From Streptomyces sp. DSM 15324 (GTDB lineage: Bacteria > Actinomycetota > Actinomycetes > Streptomycetales > Streptomycetaceae), in the NCBI RefSeq assembly GCF_001514285.1, contig NZ_KQ949034.1:108540-172539 (forward strand): a stretch of DNA of 64,000 bases, read 5' to 3'. Below, piece by piece: positions 57,802-64,000 of the stretch (position 1 is its first letter; each line of letters opens with the position of its first letter). The translations under genes were made by a program, and so were the position numbers. The notes beneath the pieces were generated by a model, which was not told where the DNA came from, ran no database searches, and saw only the letters and a program-made list of their open reading frames with translations.

Positions 57802-60348
57802 ATGTCAGCCTGCGTCCCCACTCGTACGTCCGACTCGACGCGCGCCCGGCGCGCCCACCCGCCGCACAGCCCCCCGTCGGGCCCGCACCGCCGCTTCCGC
57901 CTCGCGGGCGCCGACGTGTCCGCCTCGATCGCGGTCTTCCTGATCGCCCTCCCCCTGTCCCTGGGCATCGCCCTGGCCACCGGAGCACCCCTGCAGGCCG
58001 GCCTCGTCGCCGCCGCCGTCGGCGGGATCGTGGCCGGCTGCGTCGGCGGATCCCCGCTCCAGGTCAGCGGCCCCGCCGCCGGGCTCACCGTGGTCACGGC
58101 CGACCTCATCGAGCGGTACGGATGGCGGACGACCTGTGCCGTCACCGTGCTCGCCGGCTGCGCCCAACTGGGCCTCGGCTGTCTGCGCGTGGCACGCACC
58201 GCGCTCGCCGTCAGCCCCGCCATCGTGCACGGCATGCTCGCCGGCATCGGCGTCACCATCGCCGTCGCCCAGCTGCACATCGTCCTGGGCGGCACCCCGC
58301 AGAGCTCCGTTCTGGCCAACCTCCTCGCCCTGCCCGCCCAGCTGGCCGGGCTCCAGCCCGCCGCGGTCGCCGTGAGCACCCTGACCCTGACCCTGCTGCT
58401 GCTCTGGCCCCGCGTCCCCGGCCGGGCGGGCCGGATGCTGCGCAAGGTGCCCGCCGCCCTCGTCGCCGTCGCCGGAGCCACCGTCGCGGCGTCCCTCGGC
58501 GGCCTCGTCCTGCCCAAGGTCGACCTCCCCTCCTGGCGCAGCCATGCCCTGGCCGGACTGCCCGAGGGCCCGGCGCTCGGCGTCGCGGCGGCCGTCCTCA
58601 CCATCACGCTGGTGTGCAGCGTGCAGTCGCTGCTCGGCGCGGTCGCCGTCGACAAGCTCATCTCCTCCCGCGCCGACCTCATCTCCTCACCCGCGGGACG
58701 CGGCCCGCGGGTCGGCCGCTCCGACCTCGACCGTGAACTGCTGGGCCAGGGAGCCGCCAACATCGTCTCCGGCGCCCTCGGCGGACTGCCCGTCGCGGGG
58801 GTGGCCGTGCGCAGTTCGGCGAATGTCCAATCGGGTGCCGTGAGCCGGAACTCCACGATGCTGCACGGCGTTCTCGTACTGATCGCCGCACTGCTGATGG
58901 GCCCGATCCTGGAGCTCATCCCCCTCGCGTCGCTCGCCGCCCTGGTGATGGCCGTCGGCATCCAGATGGTGTCCCTGCACCACATTCGTACGGTGACCCG
59001 CCACCGGGAGGTGCTGGTGTACGCCGTCACCACCCTCGGCGTGGTGTTCCTCGGCGTCCTCCAGGGCGTGACGCTGGGAATCGCGGTCGCCGTCGCCGTC
59101 GCCCTCAACCGCCTCACCCACACCCGCATCACCCACCACGAGCAGGAAGGAGTCCACCACGTCCATGTGCGCGGCCAGTTGACGTTCCTGGCGGTACCCC
59201 GGCTGAGCCGGGCCCTGCACCTCGTACCCCACGGCACCCGCGTGGTGGTCGAGCTGGACGGCTCGTTCATGGACCACGCCGCGTACGAGGCCCTCCAGGA
59301 CTGGCAGAAGACCCACACCGGCCAGGGCGGCACCGTCGAACTGACCGGCCGCAGACTCGGCACGGCGTCCACGGCCGTCGACCCCGCCGCCGGTGCCGAC
59401 TGCCGCTGCCGGCCGTGGACCCCTTGGCGCAACCACCAGTGCGAGCTCCCCCGCACCGCGCGCGCCACAGGTTCCGCTTCCGGAACCCCGAACCGGCCGA
59501 GCGGGGCCGGCACCCCGGCGGCCCCCGACAGACCGCACCGGACGCACGAAACACAGGAGACCCACGAAACAGACAAGACCGATGAGCCAGACAAGACCGA
59601 TGAGACGCGCAAGACCGACCGGATGCACAAGACCCACCGGGCGAACCGGCCGAGCGGCACGGGCGGTCTCGCGGGTACCGGGGCCGACGGGAGTCACCCC
59701 CTGGTCCGCGGCATCAGCGCCTTCCAGCGGAACACCGCTCCGCTGGTGCGCGGGGAGTTGGCGCGGCTGGCCCGGGAGGGACAGCAGCCGACGCAGCTGT
59801 TCCTCACCTGCGCCGATTCGCGGCTGGTCACGTCGATGATCACCTCCAGTGGTCCGGGCGACCTGTTCGTGGTGCGCAACGTCGGCAACCTGGTGCCGCC
59901 GCCGGACGAGGAGTGCGGGGACGACTCGGTGGGGGCCGCCATCGAGTACGCGGTGGACGTGCTGAAGGTCCGGTCCATCACGGTGTGCGGGCACTCGGGG
60001 TGCGGGGCCATGCAGGCGCTGCTCGGCTCCGAACCCGGCGGGGAGCAGACGCCGTTGAAGCGGTGGCTGCGGCACGGGCTGCCGAGTCTGGAGCGGATGG
60101 GCGACGACGGACGGCCCTCGGCCCGGCTGGCCGGGCGGTCACCGGCGGACGCGGTCGAGCAGCTCTGTCTGACGAACGTGGTCCAACAGCTGGACCATCT
60201 GCGGGCCCACACGTCGGTGGCGCGGGCCCTGGCGGCCGGGGAGCTGGAGTTGCACGGGCTGTACTTCCACGTGGGCGAGGCACAGACGTATCTGCTCACC
60301 GGGAACGACGGCAGCGAGCTGTTCGACCATGTGGGCCATCGCGTGTGA
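57802..60348 (+). CDS. SulP anion transporter fused to beta-carbonic anhydrase
   Basis: This 848-residue protein starts with the SulP membrane domain (~35-440: ASIAVFLIALPLSLGIALATG, AAGLTVVTADLIERYG, RSSANVQSGA). A STAS domain follows (~452-540), then a hydrophilic linker (~540-630) rich in Thr/Lys/Asp/Glu/His repeats (HETQETHETDKTDEPDKTDE), and a complete beta-carbonic anhydrase (~635-848). The latter has zinc ligands in LTCADSRL and VCGHSGCGAMQ. It would import bicarbonate (or another anion) and interconvert CO2 and bicarbonate at the inner membrane face. Such fusions are known in bacteria. The gene stands alone before acs. Confidence 0.9.
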   Translation: MSACVPTRTSDSTRARRAHPPHSPPSGPHRRFRLAGADVSASIAVFLIALPLSLGIALATGAPLQAGLVAAAVGGIVAGCVGGSPLQVSGPAAGLTVVTADLIERYGWRTTCAVTVLAGCAQLGLGCLRVARTALAVSPAIVHGMLAGIGVTIAVAQLHIVLGGTPQSSVLANLLALPAQLAGLQPAAVAVSTLTLTLLLLWPRVPGRAGRMLRKVPAALVAVAGATVAASLGGLVLPKVDLPSWRSHALAGLPEGPALGVAAAVLTITLVCSVQSLLGAVAVDKLISSRADLISSPAGRGPRVGRSDLDRELLGQGAANIVSGALGGLPVAGVAVRSSANVQSGAVSRNSTMLHGVLVLIAALLMGPILELIPLASLAALVMAVGIQMVSLHHIRTVTRHREVLVYAVTTLGVVFLGVLQGVTLGIAVAVAVALNRLTHTRITHHEQEGVHHVHVRGQLTFLAVPRLSRALHLVPHGTRVVVELDGSFMDHAAYEALQDWQKTHTGQGGTVELTGRRLGTASTAVDPAAGADCRCRPWTPWRNHQCELPRTARATGSASGTPNRPSGAGTPAAPDRPHRTHETQETHETDKTDEPDKTDETRKTDRMHKTHRANRPSGTGGLAGTGADGSHPLVRGISAFQRNTAPLVRGELARLAREGQQPTQLFLTCADSRLVTSMITSSGPGDLFVVRNVGNLVPPPDEECGDDSVGAAIEYAVDVLKVRSITVCGHSGCGAMQALLGSEPGGEQTPLKRWLRHGLPSLERMGDDGRPSARLAGRSPADAVEQLCLTNVVQQLDHLRAHTSVARALAAGELELHGLYFHVGEAQTYLLTGNDGSELFDHVGHRV

Positions 60349-60417
60349 AAGGCGTGACACCGGCTGAACTCCGTCCGGCCCCCGTCCGTGGGTACGGATG
60401 ACCCGGCCTACACCAGA

Positions 60418-60433
60418 ACAGGTCTAAACCAAT
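60418..60433. promoter_or_regulatory. DasR-type operator (dre-like) in the acs promoter
   Basis: ACAGGTCTAAACCAAT matches 13 of 16 positions of the dre consensus ACTGGTCTAGACCACT as I remember it, including the whole GGTCTA-ACC core. It lies 86 bp before the acs start. Confidence 0.5.
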
Positions 60434-60448
60434 TTTCCGTCGGCCCTT

Positions 60449-60488
60449 GTCACCGGGCCCCCGGTTCTGATGAGCTGTGGCCCGGGAC
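60449..60488 (+). promoter_or_regulatory. 5'-UTR hairpin before acs
   Basis: GTCACCGGGCC pairs with GGCCCGGGAC, with one bulged base, around a 19-base loop. It ends 30 bp before the GTG start and could attenuate or stabilise the transcript. Confidence 0.35.
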
Positions 60489-60518
60489 ACAACGGACACC
60501 CTTCGAAAGGGAGATGTC

Positions 60519-62474
60519 GTGAGCAACGAAAGCCTGGCCAACCTGCTCAAGGAAGAGCGCAGGTTCGCGCCGCCCGCCGACCTGGCCGCGAACGCCAACG
60601 TCACGGCGGAGGCGTACGAACAGGCCAAGGCTGACAGGCTCGGCTTCTGGGCCGAGCAGGCCCGTCGGCTGACCTGGGCCAAGGAGCCGACACAGACGCT
60701 GGACTGGTCGAACCCGCCGTTCGCGAAGTGGTTCGAGGACGGCGAGCTCAACGTCGCGTACAACTGCGTCGACCGCCATGTGGAGGCCGGGCACGGCGAC
60801 CGGGTCGCGATCCACTTCGAGGGGGAGCCCGGCGACAGCCGCGCGCTCACCTACGCCGAACTCAAGGACGAGGTGTCCAAGGCGGCCAACGCGCTGATGG
60901 AGCTGGGCGTCCGCAAGGGCGACCGGGTCGCGGTGTACATGCCGATGATCCCGGAGACGGCGGTCGCGATGCTGGCCTGCGCCCGGATCGGCGCCGCGCA
61001 CTCCGTGGTCTTCGGCGGCTTCAGCGCGGACGCGCTGGCGACCCGCATCCAGGACGCGGACGCCAAGGTCGTGATCACGGCGGACGGCGGGTACCGGCGC
61101 GGCAAGCCGTCCGCGCTCAAGCCGGCCGTCGACGACGCGGTCCGCAAGGCGGGCAACGTGGAGCATGTGCTCGTGGTCCGCCGTACGGGCCAGGAGGTCG
61201 CCTGGGACGACACCCGGGACGTGTGGTGGGACGAGATCGTCGACCGCCAGTCCGCCGAGCACGCCCCCGAGGCCTTCGGCGCCGAGCAGCCGCTGTTCAT
61301 CCTCTACACGTCCGGCACCACGGGTAAGCCGAAGGGCATCCTGCACACCTCCGGCGGCTACCTCACGCAGGCGGCGTACACGCACCACGCGGTCTTCGAC
61401 CTCAAGCCGGCCACCGACGTGTACTGGTGCACGGCCGACGTCGGCTGGGTCACCGGCCACTCGTACATCGTCTACGGACCGCTGGCGAACGGCGCGACGC
61501 AGGTGATGTACGAGGGCACCCCGGACACCCCGCACCAGGGGCGCTTCTGGGAGATCGTGCAGAAGTACGGGGTGACGATCCTGTACACGGCCCCGACGGC
61601 GATCCGTACGTTCATGAAGTGGGGCGACGACATCCCCGCGAAGTTCGACCTGTCCTCGCTCCGCGTCCTCGGTTCGGTCGGGGAACCCATCAACCCCGAG
61701 GCCTGGGTCTGGTACCGCAAGCACATCGGTGCCGACCTGACCCCCGTCGTGGACACCTGGTGGCAGACCGAGACCGGCGCGATGATGATCTCGCCGCTGC
61801 CGGGCGTCACCGAGACCAAGCCGGGCTCCGCCCAGCGCCCGCTGCCCGGCATCTCCGCGACGGTCGTCGACGACGAGGCGAACGAGGTGCCCAACGGCGG
61901 CGGTGGCTATCTGGTCCTCACCGAGCCCTGGCCGTCGATGCTCCGCACGATCTGGGGCGACGACCAGCGCTTCCTCGACACGTACTGGTCACGCTTCGAG
62001 GGCAAGTACTTCGCGGGCGACGGCGCGAAGAAGGACGACGACGGGGACATCTGGCTGCTGGGCCGGGTGGACGACGTCATGCTCGTCTCCGGGCACAACA
62101 TCTCCACCACCGAGGTCGAGTCGGCGCTCGTGTCGCACCCCTCGGTCGCCGAGGCGGCCGTGGTCGGCGCGGCCGACGAGACGACCGGACAGGCGATCGT
62201 CGCGTTCGTCATCCTGCGCGGCACCGCCGCCGAGTCCGAGGACCTGGTCGCCGAACTGCGCAACCACGTCGGCGCGACCCTCGGCCCGATCGCCAAGCCC
62301 AAGCAGATCCACCCGGTGACCGAGCTGCCCAAGACCCGCTCCGGCAAGATCATGCGCCGGCTGCTGCGGGACATCGCCGAGAAGCGGGAACTCGGCGATG
62401 TGACCACCCTGACCGACTCCACGGTCATGGACCTCATCCAGGCGAAGCTGCCGGCGGCACCCAGCGAGGACTGA
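60519..62474 (+). CDS. acs: Acetyl-CoA synthetase
   Basis: This 651-residue AMP-forming enzyme starts at GTG 60519 with AAAGGGAG upstream. Motifs are YTSGTTGKPKGILHT (P-loop, ~263), WCTADVGWVTGHSYIVYGPL, DTWWQTETGAMM, the hinge GRVDDVMLVSGHNISTTEVES and PKTRSGKIMRR. The last contains the lysine (~610) acetylated to switch off the enzyme in other bacteria. It converts acetate, ATP and CoA to acetyl-CoA. Length and neighbours fit S. coelicolor SCO3563. The upstream dre-like site suggests N-acetylglucosamine-responsive control. Confidence 0.96.
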   Translation: MSNESLANLLKEERRFAPPADLAANANVTAEAYEQAKADRLGFWAEQARRLTWAKEPTQTLDWSNPPFAKWFEDGELNVAYNCVDRHVEAGHGDRVAIHFEGEPGDSRALTYAELKDEVSKAANALMELGVRKGDRVAVYMPMIPETAVAMLACARIGAAHSVVFGGFSADALATRIQDADAKVVITADGGYRRGKPSALKPAVDDAVRKAGNVEHVLVVRRTGQEVAWDDTRDVWWDEIVDRQSAEHAPEAFGAEQPLFILYTSGTTGKPKGILHTSGGYLTQAAYTHHAVFDLKPATDVYWCTADVGWVTGHSYIVYGPLANGATQVMYEGTPDTPHQGRFWEIVQKYGVTILYTAPTAIRTFMKWGDDIPAKFDLSSLRVLGSVGEPINPEAWVWYRKHIGADLTPVVDTWWQTETGAMMISPLPGVTETKPGSAQRPLPGISATVVDDEANEVPNGGGGYLVLTEPWPSMLRTIWGDDQRFLDTYWSRFEGKYFAGDGAKKDDDGDIWLLGRVDDVMLVSGHNISTTEVESALVSHPSVAEAAVVGAADETTGQAIVAFVILRGTAAESEDLVAELRNHVGATLGPIAKPKQIHPVTELPKTRSGKIMRRLLRDIAEKRELGDVTTLTDSTVMDLIQAKLPAAPSED

Positions 62475-62578
62475 GCAAGGCCCGCACGGGACGGGCATCC
62501 GGCGACGCGGGGAACCGCGCCGGGTGCCCGTTTCGCACCTATCGTGGGGGTCACCTGACCACAGGCCCCGAGCGCGCC

Positions 62579-62628
62579 GCGCGGCACAGTCCGTGCACCG
62601 CGTACACCGCGCACGGACTGTGCCGCGC
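62579..62628. terminator. Long hairpin after acs
   Basis: GCGCGGCACAGTCCGTGC and its exact complement form an 18-bp stem with a 14-base loop. It is the strongest inverted repeat in the window and separates acs from nhaA. Confidence 0.75.
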
Positions 62629-62637
62629 GCGCTGGAC

Positions 62638-62667
62638 GCACCTTAGGTAAACTAATCAAAAAGGTGC
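62638..62667 (+). promoter_or_regulatory. AT-rich dyad upstream of nhaA
   Basis: GCACCTT and AAGGTGC flank an AT-rich core AGGTAAACTAATCAAA, an island of low GC 57-86 bp before the nhaA start. It is probably the promoter/operator. Confidence 0.4.
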
Positions 62668-62723
62668 GCCGGGAAGTCTGGTCGGCATGCGTTCCGCCAT
62701 GCCCACCGACCGGAGGTCCCACC

Positions 62724-64000
62724 GTGTCCGCGCCCCGCAGCACCGCCCGCAGAATCTTCGGACGGCTCTCCCTCCCCGAGCGGACCTACATCACGGACGC
62801 GCTGCGGACCGAGACGGTGGGCGGTGTCCTGCTGCTCCTCGCCGCGGTGACCGCACTGCTCTGGGCGAACGTCCCCGCGCTGCGCGACAGCTACGAGACA
62901 GTCAGCCACTACCACCTCGGCCCCGGGGCCCTCGGACTGCACCTGTCGGTGGAGCACTGGGCGGCCGACGGCCTCCTCGCGATCTTCTTCTTCGTCGCCG
63001 GCATCGAACTCAAGCGCGAGCTGGTCGCCGGGGAACTGAAGGACCCCAGGGCCGCCGCCCTGCCCGTCGCGGCCGCGCTGTGCGGAATGGCCGTACCGGC
63101 GCTCGTCTACACCCTCACCAACCTCACCGGAGGCGGCGACACGGGCGGCTGGGCGGTACCCACCGCCACCGACATCGCCTTCGCGCTCGCCGTGCTCGCC
63201 GTCATCGGGACCTCGCTGCCGAGCGCGCTGCGCGCCTTCCTGCTCACCCTCGCCGTCGTCGACGACCTGTTCGCGATCCTGATCATCGCGGTCTTCTTCA
63301 CCGACACGATCGACTTCGCCGCCCTGGGCGGCGCCGTCGCAGGCCTCGCGGCCTTCTGGGTGCTGCTGCGCAAGGGCGTACGCGGCTGGTACGTGTACGT
63401 GCCGCTCGCGCTGGTGATCTGGGCGCTGATGTACAACAGCGGCGTCCACGCGACCATCGCCGGCGTCGCCATGGGCCTGATGCTGCGCTGTACCACCCGC
63501 GAGGGCGAGGAGCACTCCCCCGGCGAACACATCGAGCACCTGGTGCGGCCGCTCTCCGCGGGGCTCGCTGTTCCACTGTTCGCCCTGTTCAGCGCGGGGG
63601 TGACGATCTCCGGCGGGGCGCTCGGCGAGATCTTCACCCGGCCGGAGACCCTCGGGGTCGTCCTCGGGCTCGTCATCGGCAAGACGGTCGGCGTCTTCGG
63701 CGGCACCTGGCTGACCGCCCGCTTCACGCGGGCCTCCCTCAGCGAGGACCTGGCCTGGGCGGACGTCCTGGCCGTCGCCTCGCTCGCCGGCATCGGTTTC
63801 ACCGTCTCGCTGCTCATCGGCGAACTGGCCTTCGCGGGGGAGGCGGCCCTCACCGACGAGGTCAAGGCCGCCGTCCTGACGGGCTCGCTGATCGCGGCGA
63901 CCTGCGCGACGGTCCTGCTGAAGCTGCGCAACGCCCGCTACCGCCGGATCCAGGAGGCCGAGGAGCGCGACGAGGACAGTGACGGCATCCCGGACGTCTA
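62724..64000 (+). CDS. nhaA: NhaA-type sodium/proton antiporter (right edge of window)
   Basis: GTG 62724 follows GGAGG with seven-base spacing. The 425 visible codons form a membrane protein with about eleven helices. NhaA signatures are ATDIAFALAVLAVIG (Asp of the ion site), TLAVVDDLFAILIIA (paired Asp that carry Na+/H+), IEHLVRPLSAGLAVPLFALFSAGV and DVLAVASLAGIGFTVSLLI. The last two bases in the window are TA in frame, so the gene either stops here (TAA/TAG) or continues with Tyr. It exports Na+ in exchange for protons. It follows acs as in S. coelicolor. Confidence 0.93.
   Translation, partial: MSAPRSTARRIFGRLSLPERTYITDALRTETVGGVLLLLAAVTALLWANVPALRDSYETVSHYHLGPGALGLHLSVEHWAADGLLAIFFFVAGIELKRELVAGELKDPRAAALPVAAALCGMAVPALVYTLTNLTGGGDTGGWAVPTATDIAFALAVLAVIGTSLPSALRAFLLTLAVVDDLFAILIIAVFFTDTIDFAALGGAVAGLAAFWVLLRKGVRGWYVYVPLALVIWALMYNSGVHATIAGVAMGLMLRCTTREGEEHSPGEHIEHLVRPLSAGLAVPLFALFSAGVTISGGALGEIFTRPETLGVVLGLVIGKTVGVFGGTWLTARFTRASLSEDLAWADVLAVASLAGIGFTVSLLIGELAFAGEAALTDEVKAAVLTGSLIAATCATVLLKLRNARYRRIQEAEERDEDSDGIPDV

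Noticed and set aside
62638..62667. Iron box (DmdR/IdeR) before nhaA
   Set aside because: TTAGGTAAACTAA resembles half of the consensus, but the second half does not fit and the gene is not iron-related.
62687..63982. Arg/Pro-rich 431-codon frame
   Set aside because: It is a shifted frame over nhaA, whose true frame from GTG 62724 shows all NhaA motifs.

Overview
The window is Streptomyces chromosome. It has very high GC with strong third-position GC, GTG and TTG starts behind GGAGG-type ribosome sites, rare TTA codons, and Streptomyces landmarks such as bldG, an 800-residue proton pyrophosphatase (hppA), a lysine-tailed topoisomerase I and a thymidylate kinase fused to a membrane domain. 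From the tRNA-Thr gene (27.5 kb) to the right edge, the gene order matches, as I remember it, the S. coelicolor core segment around SCO3540-SCO3564. The left 27 kb is more accessory.

Left part (0-12.5 kb): a truncated SARP/NB-ARC regulator, a family 2 glycosyltransferase, a DUF3052-like protein, a membrane coiled-coil protein, a 550-bp GC-rich repeat block, an NAD-dependent epimerase-like gene, a small secreted protein and an Orn/Lys/Arg-type decarboxylase. Then comes a gene graveyard (10.2-12.4 kb): an ABC ATPase cut at its Walker A motif and joined to the tail of an ABC permease, a frameshifted second copy of the epimerase on the other strand, and a piece of an FtsX-type permease. An intact haloperoxidase-like hydrolase lies among these remnants.

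Middle (12.5-27.5 kb): the most unusual locus is a leftward Pst-like operon with three large surface proteins: a substrate-binding protein with Fn3 and Ig-like tails, and two PstS-like proteins with Gly/Ser/Thr linkers and C-terminal membrane anchors. It also encodes PstC, PstA and PstB, plus a membrane sortase-fold protein whose catalytic His and Cys are both replaced. The operon is preceded by a 34-codon, apparently leaderless ORF ending in two Cys pairs, of the kind linked to cysteine-responsive attenuation. A DUF4232 protein, a TTA-containing PAP2 phosphatase and a PadR/membrane-protein pair follow.

Right part (27.5-64 kb): tRNA-Thr, a secreted tripeptidyl-aminopeptidase-like lipoprotein, DNA polymerase III delta', the tmk fusion, topA, a methyltransferase, a lipoprotein, hppA, the bldG/anti-sigma pair, an MrfA-like helicase, a seven-gene Tad/Flp-type secretion cluster, a HAD phosphatase, a structured intergenic region that may encode a 6S-like RNA, a Fic-fold protein with a broken active site, a CooC-like ATPase, a NodB-like lipoprotein, a SulP transporter fused to a beta-carbonic anhydrase, acetyl-CoA synthetase with a DasR-type operator, and nhaA running off the right edge.
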